Of a stretch of DNA of 64,000 nucleotides, positions 9,378 to 17,887 are shown piece by piece; within the stretch, counting starts at the first letter, position 1, and each line of letters starts with the position of its first letter. The notes under the pieces are model-generated. The model saw only the letters and a program-made list of their open reading frames with translations, ran no database searches and had not been told where the DNA came from. The translations under genes were made by a program, and so were the position numbers. Where the stretch lies: positions 1,426,001 through 1,490,000 of the forward strand of contig CAWDNZ010000005.1 in the NCBI GenBank assembly GCA_963803845.1, in the 5' to 3' direction. This stretch comes from JABDIY01 sp963803845. GTDB taxonomy: Bacteria; Actinomycetota; Acidimicrobiia; Acidimicrobiales; SZUA-35.

Positions 9378-10585
9378 GAGACCACCTCGCTCGTCGAATC
9401 GGAGGTCAGTTCTCGGCGCTTCCGTTCAAGGAAGATCGCGCCACCGACCAACAAGAGACCGCCAAGGATCACGGCGAGTGATGTGGGCAGCTCACCAGCG
9501 ATTCGTCCTATGTAGACGGCTAGGAGCAACACGCCGACCATGGCGAAGCCAACGTTGACAAGACCCCGAACTCCGTAGTGCTGGCCAGCCAAGATCGTGG
9601 CCACCGCCAGGCCGAAGACCAAAGCCGTGTACAAGCCGAAGGCGAGTTCGGAGTCTCGGAAGGTGTCCGCAAGCCACGAAACGGTTTCAGCGTCGAAGGT
9701 GCGAGTGCCACCCTCCACCTGCGGCAGCAGCGCCAGCAAGAACAATGTGACAGCACCAAATGCTATGACGAGAGGAGATCCGGGCGTGCGGTACCAAACG
9801 GCAGCCACGAGCCCAACCGCGATCACGATCAGCATGAGGTGGAACAGTCGAAAGTCGATCTGGAAGATCCAGGCGAACGCGTCGGGATGGAAGGTCGAGA
9901 CGGTGATCGGCCCGCTCACCATCAGTGCACCGAATGCGGTGGAGGGTTGGTGCAGAAACGCAAAATCGGTGGCATCGACCAGAAGACCCAGAGCCACGAG
10001 TCCAAGGCCGATCACGGGCAGCAGTGGTCGAATGCCACCCGAGTCCCACAGGAACGCGCCCTGGTCGAAAAACTGCGACGAGGGGGTGGAGATCCAACCG
10101 AGTGTGAGAATCCCCAGCGGTACCGCCAACCAGCCCTGCGCCGATGACGGCGCCGCCCAGCCCATCGCCAACGTGGCGATCATCCACAGCAAGGTTCCCT
10201 GCCAGTAGTTCAACGGAAGGTTGAACACCTGGCCAATGAGGAAGATGTTGACCCCCACTGCGATCGACGACAGAAACCACAATCCGCGAGCCGTGATCCC
10301 AAGGCGCTGGCGGTCGGCCAAAGCGGCACCAGCTATCGTGAGAACGTAGATGCCAAAGAGGAGAGCCAGTCGACGGATTGGCGAGCTCTGGTCCCACTGG
10401 CTGGCGATGAACAACAGCAGGCCGCCGCCGATGAGGACCGCACCGATCGACACCAAAATCCAGATCAGTTTGTTCGCCTTCTCCGGCTCCTCGTGCGCGG
10501 TCAATGAGGCGCGTAGCCGTTCGGCGAGGTCAGTATCGATCTGACCCTCGGCCAGCCACATCGATACCGCATCCGTAGCCTCCAT
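9374..10585 (-). CDS. DUF2157-type polytopic membrane protein
   Basis: 403 residues. A short soluble N-terminal region (about 40 residues, helical) is followed by about eleven hydrophobic helices beginning at LIWILVSIGAVLIGGGLLLF. This matches the DUF2157 predicted-membrane-protein architecture, and the partner GDYXXLXY gene overlaps its 3' end by four bases, so the two are co-translated. No enzymatic motif is visible. Function unknown. Confidence 0.8.
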   Translation of the reverse strand: MEATDAVSMWLAEGQIDTDLAERLRASLTAHEEPEKANKLIWILVSIGAVLIGGGLLLFIASQWDQSSPIRRLALLFGIYVLTIAGAALADRQRLGITARGLWFLSSIAVGVNIFLIGQVFNLPLNYWQGTLLWMIATLAMGWAAPSSAQGWLAVPLGILTLGWISTPSSQFFDQGAFLWDSGGIRPLLPVIGLGLVALGLLVDATDFAFLHQPSTAFGALMVSGPITVSTFHPDAFAWIFQIDFRLFHLMLIVIAVGLVAAVWYRTPGSPLVIAFGAVTLFLLALLPQVEGGTRTFDAETVSWLADTFRDSELAFGLYTALVFGLAVATILAGQHYGVRGLVNVGFAMVGVLLLAVYIGRIAGELPTSLAVILGGLLLVGGAIFLERKRRELTSDSTSEVVS

Positions 10586-10742
10586 GACTCCAGAGTATGT
10601 GATGACGACGCATCAAAGGACAGAGCCTTACGGCACCTTCACACAGAGCTGTTCTCCAGCCGGCGCAGAGCTTTTACGACGATGTGAGACAACTCGCAGG
10701 CTCGAATCTCGTTGACGGGGACCGTCTCACTAGGCTCGCCTG

Positions 10743-11954
10743 ATGATGACCGCCGCTCACGGCTTCGATTCCCGCCGTGGCTGGCTCACGGTTGTGGCGG
10801 CGTTCTTCTCTTCAGCGGTGACACTGGGTACGGCCTACAGCTTCGGTGCCTTCTTCGAATCGATGAGTGAAGAATTCGAATCAGCTGCCGGGGCAACCGC
10901 AGTGGTCTTCGCTATTACCACCTTCACCTTCTTCTGGCTGAGCATCCCTACCGGGCGTCTCATGGATCGATTCGGACCCCGCATCGTTCTTCTCATCGGT
11001 GCCGTCTCGCTCTTTGTGGGACTACTACTAACAAGCCGAGTGCAGTCGCTAGCCATCGGATACCTGACCTACGGGGCCGGAGTCGGTATCGCCGCGGCCT
11101 GCGGGTATGTGCCGATGGTGGCGATGGTGGGTGGATGGTTCGTGCGGCAGCGAGCGGTGGCGGTTGGTCTGGCGGTCGCAGGGATAGGCGCCGGCACGCT
11201 GATCATGTCGCCGTTGTCGGCCGCGCTGATAGACCGTTACGGCTGGCGCGACACCTACGTCATCTTCGCCATTGTGGGAACGGCGATCCTGCTCCTTTGC
11301 ATTCCGCTAGCAGCAAAGCCGCCGGGTCACGGGGCCGACATGGTGTCTCGATTCGGTGACGCCATCTCCAGTCCGGTGTTCCGTCGAATTCACCTGTCCT
11401 CGTTCGCTCTCGGTCTGGCTCTTTTCGTACCGTTTGTTTTTGTGGGCCAATACGCCAAAGAGCGAGGAGTCACTCCGGTGCAGGCATCGGTGCTCGTTGG
11501 CGTGCTGGGCGGCGCGAGTGTGGTGTCTCGAATCGGATTTGGGGCGCTGGTTCAAAGGTTCGGCTCGTTTCGGCTGTATCGAGCCTGTTTTTGGATACAC
11601 GCCGGCAGCTTCGTGATCTGGTTGGTGGCCGGCTCGTCGTTCGCGGTGCTCGTGGTATTCATGCTGGTTCTCGGCGTCGGCTATGGCGGATTTGTTGCGC
11701 TCGGTCCGATCGTGGTGGCGGATCGAATGGGCGTGACCGGCCTGGGGTCGCTACTGGGGCTGCTCTACACGGGTCCCGGCACCGGCAGTCTCATCGGGGC
11801 ACCGCTGGCGGGGGTACTCATCGATCGAACCGACACGTATCGATGGGCGATCCTGGCGTGCATCGCTTCGGCTGTCATAGCTGCCAGCCTTCTTTTCGGA
11901 CTGCCAACCACCGTAGATGGTCGGTTGGTTCGGTCCGAGACCGCCAAAGGCTGA
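10743..11954 (+). CDS. MFS transporter (OFA/MCT-like)
   Basis: 403-residue major facilitator with about twelve helices. The signature loop is GRLMDRFGPRIVLL after helix 2 and a related loop (GALVQRFGSFRLYR) follows helix 8. N-terminus GWLTVVAAFFSSAVTLGTAYSFG is characteristic of the oxalate:formate antiporter/monocarboxylate group. Convergent with the cytochrome c gene at 11966, only 11 bp away. Substrate unknown. Confidence 0.85.
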   Translation: MMTAAHGFDSRRGWLTVVAAFFSSAVTLGTAYSFGAFFESMSEEFESAAGATAVVFAITTFTFFWLSIPTGRLMDRFGPRIVLLIGAVSLFVGLLLTSRVQSLAIGYLTYGAGVGIAAACGYVPMVAMVGGWFVRQRAVAVGLAVAGIGAGTLIMSPLSAALIDRYGWRDTYVIFAIVGTAILLLCIPLAAKPPGHGADMVSRFGDAISSPVFRRIHLSSFALGLALFVPFVFVGQYAKERGVTPVQASVLVGVLGGASVVSRIGFGALVQRFGSFRLYRACFWIHAGSFVIWLVAGSSFAVLVVFMLVLGVGYGGFVALGPIVVADRMGVTGLGSLLGLLYTGPGTGSLIGAPLAGVLIDRTDTYRWAILACIASAVIAASLLFGLPTTVDGRLVRSETAKG

Positions 11955-11965
11955 CCAGCGCTGTC

Positions 11966-12415
11966 TTAGGGTTGCCCGTCTCGCCAGTTGGGGTTGTCCG
12001 GTGCGCCCTCTTCCCATGACCGGATGTACACGGCGAGAGCCTTGATTTGTTCAGAGGTGAGCGGACCCGCAAAGTCTTGGGAATAGGCACCCATCTGGGA
12101 CCCGGGCACTCCCACCGAAATCAACACCTCCGTCTGTTGATCGGTTGCAGATTGCAGGAACTGCTTGGAATTCAGCGCAGGACCTACCCCACCTTCGCCG
12201 CTGAGTCCGTGGCATGACGCGCAGTTGAACCCCCACAGGGTCTCGCCCGTTTCTGCCAGCGAGTCCAACTGTTCTTGGCGGGCTGATTCGCGATTGGTTG
12301 GTTCAAACCATCGATAGAGCGGAAAGACCAACGCCATCGCCACCAGCAGGACGGCGCCGATCACCATCACTCGGTTGGTGGACTGCTCGAGTTCCTCGTC
12401 GTACTCATATGCCAT
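11966..12415 (-). CDS. Membrane-anchored cytochrome c, last gene of the bc operon
   Basis: 149 residues. One N-terminal membrane helix (VMVIGAVLLVAMALVFPLY) anchors a single class-I cytochrome c domain with heme motif CASCH near residue 66 and a likely axial Met in GSQMGAY. It probably passes electrons from the Rieske/cytochrome b complex to the oxidase. The Rieske stop overlaps its start (positions 12415). Short for a QcrC, which usually has two hemes. Confidence 0.85.
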   Translation of the reverse strand: MAYEYDEELEQSTNRVMVIGAVLLVAMALVFPLYRWFEPTNRESARQEQLDSLAETGETLWGFNCASCHGLSGEGGVGPALNSKQFLQSATDQQTEVLISVGVPGSQMGAYSQDFAGPLTSEQIKALAVYIRSWEEGAPDNPNWRDGQP

Positions 12416-12924
12416 TAGCCGTGTCCTTCTGCTGCGCAGGCTGGCCCCGTAGCTGGCTCATCGATCTGGAACGAACCCGGCTCCGGACCTTCCACCTTGC
12501 TGCCGGTATCGATGTAGAGAAGTCCGTCATCACCCAGTTCTGTGGGGTACCGGTCCAGACCTCTCGGTGACGGCCCAGTGACGTAGTCGCCGGCCCGATT
12601 GAAGACCGACCCGTGACAGGGGCATTCGAATTGACCGGAGGACTCACAGAATGGCACTCGGCAACCTAGATGTGTGCACTTTTCCGAAATGGCGACGACC
12701 TCGCCGTTGATTCGGGCGAGGTAGGCGCGGGCGGCCGGCACCTCCACCACGCCCTTCTCGGGCACCTGATTGGGAAGCAACGAGCGGATCTTGCCGCCAA
12801 ATCCCGTTGTCGGGAGAGGCTGGAGGAGATCCCATGATGTCCACGCGCCGGCGGCAGCAATCAACGCACCTCCCGCCTGCCACACGCGATTCAAGAATTG
12901 ACGACGTTCAAGTTCTTCACTCAC
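12415..12924 (-). CDS. qcrA: Rieske [2Fe-2S] protein of a menaquinol:cytochrome c reductase
   Basis: 169 residues. The cluster-binding boxes are CTHLGC and CPCHGS, giving two Cys and two His ligands plus the disulfide pair. The N-terminus has ERRQFLNRVW followed by a hydrophobic segment, a single-helix anchor of the Tat-like RR type. A QcrA role is inferred from the adjacent split cytochrome b genes. The segment GLDRYPTELGDDGLLYID is the usual end of the Rieske fold. Confidence 0.9.
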   Translation of the reverse strand: MSEELERRQFLNRVWQAGGALIAAAGAWTSWDLLQPLPTTGFGGKIRSLLPNQVPEKGVVEVPAARAYLARINGEVVAISEKCTHLGCRVPFCESSGQFECPCHGSVFNRAGDYVTGPSPRGLDRYPTELGDDGLLYIDTGSKVEGPEPGSFQIDEPATGPACAAEGHG

Positions 12925-12954
12925 CGGTCATTTCCTCTCACTGCTCAGTTCCTC

Positions 12955-13524
12955 TCACAACTCGCCATGCCATTCCTGCCACGGCCAAACCCAACCCCAG
13001 TTCGGACCTCTGAATGCAAAGCCCACGATGGTGAGCAGTAGGAAGATCACCAGAAACGTGGTGAAGGTTGCGACCGCAACCCGGCGATGCTGGGGCTTCA
13101 AGAACAGACTGCGATCGATATAGGGCAGCGCCACCAGGCCGCCGATGATCGCGGTTGGAATGAGCACCCCGGCGATAAGCGGATGGAAGTGCGCCAGCAA
13201 TTCCTGCAGGGCCGCGAAGTACCAGGGGGCCTTCTCGGGGTTGGGTGTGACGGTGGGGTTTGCCACCTCACGAAGCGGAGCGTCGAAGAAGACCGATATC
13301 ACCAGAACGAGCAGCAGGACCGACATGGCGGCGACGGCATGGCGGACGAGCAGGTGGGGCCAGACGAGAACCATGTCGTCTTCCATCGGATCCTTGCGCT
13401 CCCCCGCCACAGGTTTTCCGGGAACCATCCCGAGCACCCGGCGCCCGTCGGCCACTGGAGGTTTGCCGGTGAGGGCAACTGGTGTGCCCGGTTTTGTATC
13501 GCCTTTGTCAGGCATTGGCGTCAT
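12955..13524 (-). CDS. Cytochrome b C-terminal subunit (subunit IV-like)
   Basis: 189 residues. A hydrophilic N-terminal tail of about 50 residues precedes three hydrophobic helices. The loop PEKAPWYFAALQELL corresponds to the PEWY-type quinol-oxidation motif of subunit IV/cytochrome b C-terminal domains. It complements the N-terminal cytochrome b gene directly upstream, whose stop overlaps its start by 17 bp. ATG 13515 is an alternative start. Split cytochrome b of this type is known from Firmicutes and other Gram-positive bc complexes. Confidence 0.85.
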   Translation of the reverse strand: MTPMPDKGDTKPGTPVALTGKPPVADGRRVLGMVPGKPVAGERKDPMEDDMVLVWPHLLVRHAVAAMSVLLLVLVISVFFDAPLREVANPTVTPNPEKAPWYFAALQELLAHFHPLIAGVLIPTAIIGGLVALPYIDRSLFLKPQHRRVAVATFTTFLVIFLLLTIVGFAFRGPNWGWVWPWQEWHGEL

Positions 13525-14365
13525 CCTTTCGATTGCTCGCGGCGGACGGCAGGGTTTCGCCCACTTCGGGTTCGTGGCGATCCAGCTCCAACATCGAGTC
13601 TTTCCGCCAGCGCCAGAGGTGGATCATCAGAACGAAGATGAGAATCGAGGGAAGCACGGCGATGTGGAGAACGTAGAAACGCAGCAGCGTGCTGGACCCG
13701 ACCACCGGGCCGCCCAGGAGGAGACTTTGCACGTTGCCGCCGATGAAGGGGACGTACCCTGCCATCTCGCTACCTACGGTGACCGCCCAGAACGCCAATT
13801 GATCCCAGGGCAACAGATATCCGGTGAAGGACATCAGGAGCGTCAGGACGAGCAGCATTACCCCGATCACCCAGTTGAACTCCCGGGGCGGCTTGTAGGC
13901 GCCCCGGTAGAACACCTTGGCCATATGGGCGGCGACAGCCACCACCATCAGGTGGGCCGACCACCGGTGGACATTGCGCATGTACTGGCCGAACGCCACC
14001 TCGGTCTGAAGGGTCTGAATGTTGGTGTAGGCCGTTCCCGGAGAGGGCACATAGAAGAACATGAGGTACACACCCGAAACCACCAGTGATCCAAGCAGCA
14101 CCGTGGAAATCACCCCGAGGTACCAGGAGTACTTGAATCCCAGTTCGGCTTTCCGCACCTTCACCGGGTAGATGTGAAGCAGGAAGCTCGACCAGTGGCT
14201 GGCGGCGCGATCGCGCGGCGTGATCTTCTGCGGGGTACGCCAGATCGAGCGGGCCACCGGTGTGGCCCGGACCCGTTCAACAATGGTCATCGGTTGGGGA
14301 CGGCTTCCCGACGCGCCATCGTTGGGGGCCTGATCATCCTCGACTTGGTTCTCCGTGATCGTCAT
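13508..14365 (-). CDS. Cytochrome b N-terminal (b6-like) subunit
   Basis: About 285 residues from ATG 14365, chosen because it forms an ATGA overlap with the upstream flavoprotein stop; an in-frame start further upstream at 14419 would lie deep in that gene. Four main hydrophobic helices. Helix B/D-type heme ligands are seen in NVHRWSAHLMVVAVAAHMAK and in the later FYVLHIAVLPSILIFVLMIH segment. It carries two b hemes and, with the C-terminal subunit and the Rieske protein, forms the quinol-oxidising core. Confidence 0.9.
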   Translation of the reverse strand: MTITENQVEDDQAPNDGASGSRPQPMTIVERVRATPVARSIWRTPQKITPRDRAASHWSSFLLHIYPVKVRKAELGFKYSWYLGVISTVLLGSLVVSGVYLMFFYVPSPGTAYTNIQTLQTEVAFGQYMRNVHRWSAHLMVVAVAAHMAKVFYRGAYKPPREFNWVIGVMLLVLTLLMSFTGYLLPWDQLAFWAVTVGSEMAGYVPFIGGNVQSLLLGGPVVGSSTLLRFYVLHIAVLPSILIFVLMIHLWRWRKDSMLELDRHEPEVGETLPSAASNRKDDANA

Positions 14366-16125
14366 ACGGGCACTCCCACTCCAGTCCAGACCCCCATCGA
14401 CAGAGCGTCGGGGGGGCATCGTTCAATACAAAGCCCGCATCGAATGCAGGCTGACTCATCCAACAGAAGAGCGGTTCCACCGATCACACTGGCATCGATC
14501 TCCTCTGAAGGGACCAGAGAGATCACATCCACAGGGCAAACGTCGGAACAGAGAGCACACAGCACGCACTTGTCAACGTCGAGGAGGATGTTGGCGAAGC
14601 AGCGGAGACAACGGTTTGCCTCGCACCGTGCTTGCTCCTCGGTGAAGCCCAACTCGACCTCGGCCAGACCCATCCGACGTCCGGTGTCCAGCGTTGGCAC
14701 GTCCACACGACCCTGACGGTCATACAGGTCGTCGAGCCGGTGAAACTGCTTGAGCTCCACCATGTACCCCGGCTTGTCCTCGACAACTTCCCCGCCGAAG
14801 GATCGGTGGATATCGGTAGCTGCTCGCCGGCCATCGGCAATGGCATCGATCAGGGTTCGGGGTCCCTTGGCGGCATCTCCGCCAGACCAGACATCGGCCA
14901 GAGATGTGGCGCCGGTTTCTTGGTCCACCTGAATGGTGTTGCGCGGGCTGATCGCTGGTCCGGCGCTGCCCAGCGACTCGAGATCGATAGCTTGACCGAT
15001 CGCCAGAATGATCGTGTCCGCCGGGAGGTGCCGCTTGTCCTCTTGGTCGAAGACTGGCGCAAAACGTCCGTCGGCATCGAAGACCGACGTAACGCCTATG
15101 GTCTCCAAACCGGTGACTGATCCGTCGGCGACGGTAATACGGGCCGGGCCACGACGGTTTACGAACTTGATTCCCTCATGCTCGGCCTCTTCGACTTCAA
15201 AGTCATGGGCGGGCATTTCGGCTCGGGACTCGAGCGACATGATGGTGATGTCCTTGGCGCCAGCCCGGGCCGCCGTTCTGGCCACATCGAAGGCTTCTGT
15301 CATGGAGGGACGATCCTCAAATGCCTGCTGATCCTGGTAGTCCGAAGCCCGAAGCGCAGTGCGGGCTGCGTCCATGGCAACATCGCCACCGCCGATCACG
15401 ATGACGCGTTCGCCGATGGAGACCTCGAAGCCGCGGTTCATGTTGATAAGAAACTCGATGGCCTTGAACACGCCGTCAGCATCGGCTCCCTCTAGATCCA
15501 AGCCACGGCCCAGCGTTGCACCGATGCCAAGAAAGACGGCGTCGTGGGTTTCTCTGAGCTGTTGGAGCGTGATGTCCTGGCCCAGCTTGGTGTTGTACTG
15601 AACCTCCACCCCCATCGCCACGATGGCGTCGATGTCCGCAGCCAGGACTTGGCGATCCAGGCGGTACTCCGGGATACCCAACCACATTGCCCCGCCCAGT
15701 TTGTCGGTGGCTTCATAGACGGTTACCTGGTAGCCGTGACGTCGCAGGTCATGGGCACAGGCCATGCCGGCTGGTCCTCCGCCTACGATCCCGATGGACT
15801 GGGCCAGGTTGGTAGAAGGGGGGGCCGCTACCTTCTTCCACGTTTCCTGGTCACCGGTTTCGGGCCCGAACTGCTCGGTAACAAACCGTTTCAACGCCCG
15901 TATGGCGATCGGGCGATCGATCTCGCCTCGCCGGCAGGCGTCTTCACAGGGCGCCGCGCAAACACGTCCACAGACCGAGGCGAAGGGATTGGGCAACCGA
16001 GCCGTGAGGTAAGCCAGCTCGTCGTCGCCGTCGGCGATGGCGGCAACGTACATGCCGGCATTGGTGTGCACTGGGCAAGCCGCCAAGCAGGGGATATTGA
16101 CGTCGAAGAACTCCAGCCCGGCCAC
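14362..16125 (-). CDS. GltD-like FAD/NAD(P)H oxidoreductase with extra 2x[4Fe-4S] domain
   Basis: 587 residues from GTG 16125, three bases past the upstream stop; an ATG at 16194 would overlap the previous gene by 67 bp. The N-terminal Cys-rich domain (CLAACPVHTNAGMY, CGRVCAAPCEDACRRG) matches the FeS domain of the glutamate synthase small subunit. FAD-binding (GGGPAGMACAHDLRRHG) and NAD(P)H-binding (VIGGGDVAMDAARTAL) folds follow. The C-terminus adds two ferredoxin clusters (CVLCALCSDVCP, CIRCGLCIERCP). No GltB is nearby. Its place between a cytochrome c and cytochrome b suggests it feeds NAD(P)H electrons into, or draws them from, the respiratory complex. Confidence 0.85.
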   Translation of the reverse strand: MAGLEFFDVNIPCLAACPVHTNAGMYVAAIADGDDELAYLTARLPNPFASVCGRVCAAPCEDACRRGEIDRPIAIRALKRFVTEQFGPETGDQETWKKVAAPPSTNLAQSIGIVGGGPAGMACAHDLRRHGYQVTVYEATDKLGGAMWLGIPEYRLDRQVLAADIDAIVAMGVEVQYNTKLGQDITLQQLRETHDAVFLGIGATLGRGLDLEGADADGVFKAIEFLINMNRGFEVSIGERVIVIGGGDVAMDAARTALRASDYQDQQAFEDRPSMTEAFDVARTAARAGAKDITIMSLESRAEMPAHDFEVEEAEHEGIKFVNRRGPARITVADGSVTGLETIGVTSVFDADGRFAPVFDQEDKRHLPADTIILAIGQAIDLESLGSAGPAISPRNTIQVDQETGATSLADVWSGGDAAKGPRTLIDAIADGRRAATDIHRSFGGEVVEDKPGYMVELKQFHRLDDLYDRQGRVDVPTLDTGRRMGLAEVELGFTEEQARCEANRCLRCFANILLDVDKCVLCALCSDVCPVDVISLVPSEEIDASVIGGTALLLDESACIRCGLCIERCPPDALSMGVWTGVGVPV

Positions 16126-16127
16126 GG

Positions 16128-16982
16128 TCAGATCCTCGATTCCCGGTGGGCGTACCACAGCCCAAACAGAACTGCCAAGAACCCTGCGCCCCACAAGCCC
16201 ACTCCGATGGCGTCTTGGAACGGCCGATCAAGCTTGGAAACCGCCGAACTCTTGATGGCCCAATCGGGCACGACCACCGTGAAGAAGATGAAGGCGATCG
16301 TGATTACCGCAGTCTTGAGCCCCACATCCAACCAGGGCACATTGAGACGATCATTGGTGCTGATGAGGCGGGGGGCGAAAACGAGCCCGGCAACTGCCGC
16401 AGCCAGCAGATAGGCGATGATTGCGGTCATGTTCGTTAGCGCGGGCAGCTTTGTTCCGGCTACAGGACCCGTCGGTCCGACCGCCTGTTCGGCGCCGGCC
16501 GGCACTTGGAAATCATTCTGCATGTAGGCGATGACGGCCTCAGTTTCTTCATCGCTGAGGGTCCCGAACGACGGCATTACCCCGTTATAGGTCTCGCCGT
16601 CAACAACCAGTTCGCCTTGTTTGCCGTTGTTGATCACATCTTTGATGTAGGCGGAATCGTCAATTCGGGGATTGTCCAACAACGGCGGGAACTGCCCGAT
16701 CAGTCCCGTGCCGCCGGGCTGGTGGCAGGAGGAACAGATCTGACTGTAGACCTGGGAACCCTCGCTCAATTGTTCGATGACCGCCGGGTCAACTTCGGCC
16801 GCTGGATCAACCTCGGCCGCCGGTTCCTCGGTGAGCCCGGGGGGTGGTTCGGTGTCCTGGGCCCCCGCTATCCCTGCCCAGGAACCGAAAGCAATCGTCA
16901 GAAGCGCCACAATCGCTGGAAGCGAACGGACTGCCGAACCCTCGGACCACAACCTTGCGAATCCAGTAACTTCTTGCTGCAT
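16128..16982 (-). CDS. Membrane-bound cytochrome c, first gene of the bc operon
   Basis: 284 residues from ATG 16982 (MQQEVTGF); the frame is open to 17045. A signal/anchor segment (SLPAIVALLTIAFGSWAG) is followed by an acidic Pro-rich linker with an imperfect AAEVDP duplication. The cytochrome c domain has CSSCH and axial-Met candidate GVMPSFG. Three C-terminal hydrophobic helices then tether the domain to the membrane. It heads the operon running left, divergent from the oxidase operon. Confidence 0.85.
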   Translation of the reverse strand: MQQEVTGFARLWSEGSAVRSLPAIVALLTIAFGSWAGIAGAQDTEPPPGLTEEPAAEVDPAAEVDPAVIEQLSEGSQVYSQICSSCHQPGGTGLIGQFPPLLDNPRIDDSAYIKDVINNGKQGELVVDGETYNGVMPSFGTLSDEETEAVIAYMQNDFQVPAGAEQAVGPTGPVAGTKLPALTNMTAIIAYLLAAAVAGLVFAPRLISTNDRLNVPWLDVGLKTAVITIAFIFFTVVVPDWAIKSSAVSKLDRPFQDAIGVGLWGAGFLAVLFGLWYAHRESRI

Positions 16983-17006
16983 TGCACTCCAGGCTCGACC
17001 GGTTGA

Positions 17007-17063
17007 GGACCTGCCGAGAACGTAGGTCCGACAAATGTCGATCAATAGGGGATTTGGTCCCTA
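17007..17063. promoter_or_regulatory. Two dyads in the divergent bc/oxidase control region
   Basis: Perfect six-base inverted arms GGACCT (17007-17012) and AGGTCC (17024-17029) are followed by TAGGG (17046-17050) and CCCTA (17059-17063). They lie in the 165-bp gap between the divergent respiratory operons. They could be operators or transcript hairpins; no known binding site was recognised. Confidence 0.3.
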
Positions 17064-17147
17064 CTTCGGCCGGGATCAGTCCTCAAAACTCGGTGGCGTG
17101 CCAAGTTTGGGCATGCTCGCGAGAACAGAACAGATGGAGAACCGCCA

Positions 17148-17330
17148 GTGGCTGTGACTGAACCGCCGACCAACCCTCATGAGGCTGCGGAAACGTCGTC
17201 GATGAGCGGAGACGTTGAACACTTCAAACCAACAGGAACGATCTTCATCCTCGTGATGTTCGTCATCACGCTCATCCTCCTTTGGGCGTCGGTTTATGTG
17301 ATCCTGTTGAGCCGGGGTGTGACGGCGTGA
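17148..17330 (+). CDS. Small single-helix subunit of a B-type cytochrome oxidase
   Basis: 60 residues from GTG 17148, with GGAG nine bases upstream. A polar N-terminal half is followed by one membrane helix (TIFILVMFVITLILLWASVYVI cut here in the middle). Its position immediately before subunit II matches the short subunit IIa-type proteins of ba3 oxidases. The stop overlaps the coxB GTG start. Identification rests on context and topology. Confidence 0.65.
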   Translation: MAVTEPPTNPHEAAETSSMSGDVEHFKPTGTIFILVMFVITLILLWASVYVILLSRGVTA

Positions 17331-17887
17331 CCACCTCAGCGGCAGAACACGACGACTCGGACCTCACCATGGGGATCGATCCCTATGAGCGAAATTGGAT
17401 GCGCTTCTCCGTCGCCATGCTGATCATCTTCTTCATCACGGTCTCGGTCTCGGGTTTCGCCATGGGCTTCCAGGTGAACGGCGCCGAATCGGAAGTTGAT
17501 CCCAGAACGGTGCTGGACAGCGAGCCCTGGGCGAGCCCCGGCATCCGCGAAATATCGCCCGGTCACTATGAAGCGTTTGTGGTTGCTCAAACGTGGGCTT
17601 TCGTGCCTCGAGAACTGGAGGTGCCGGTTGGCTCCACCATCGACATCTATGTCACGAGCCCCGATCTTCAACACGGTTTCAAGATCACCGACACGAACGT
17701 CAACATGATGGTGGTGCCCGGGCAGGTCTCAAAGATGACCTTCACCTTCGATCAAGTCGGCGAGTTTCCCTACATCTGCCATGAGTACTGCGGCAAGGGC
17801 CATGCGGCCATGTTCGGAGTTGTCAACGTCGTGGACGCCACGACCGCCACCGACCAGGACAGCGCCGATACCGAGGAGGGCTCGTAA
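17327..17887 (+). CDS. coxB: Cytochrome c oxidase subunit II, ba3-type with CuA site
   Basis: 186 residues from GTG 17327 (GTGA overlap with the small-subunit stop). One N-terminal membrane helix precedes a cupredoxin domain. The CuA ligands are present: His in DLQHGF, then C-x3-C-x3-H-x2-M in ICHEYCGKGHAAM. The single helix and short length are typical of B-type oxidases. It accepts electrons from cytochrome c and passes them to subunit I. A TAATG junction links it to coxA. Confidence 0.92.
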   Translation: MTTSAAEHDDSDLTMGIDPYERNWMRFSVAMLIIFFITVSVSGFAMGFQVNGAESEVDPRTVLDSEPWASPGIREISPGHYEAFVVAQTWAFVPRELEVPVGSTIDIYVTSPDLQHGFKITDTNVNMMVVPGQVSKMTFTFDQVGEFPYICHEYCGKGHAAMFGVVNVVDATTATDQDSADTEEGS

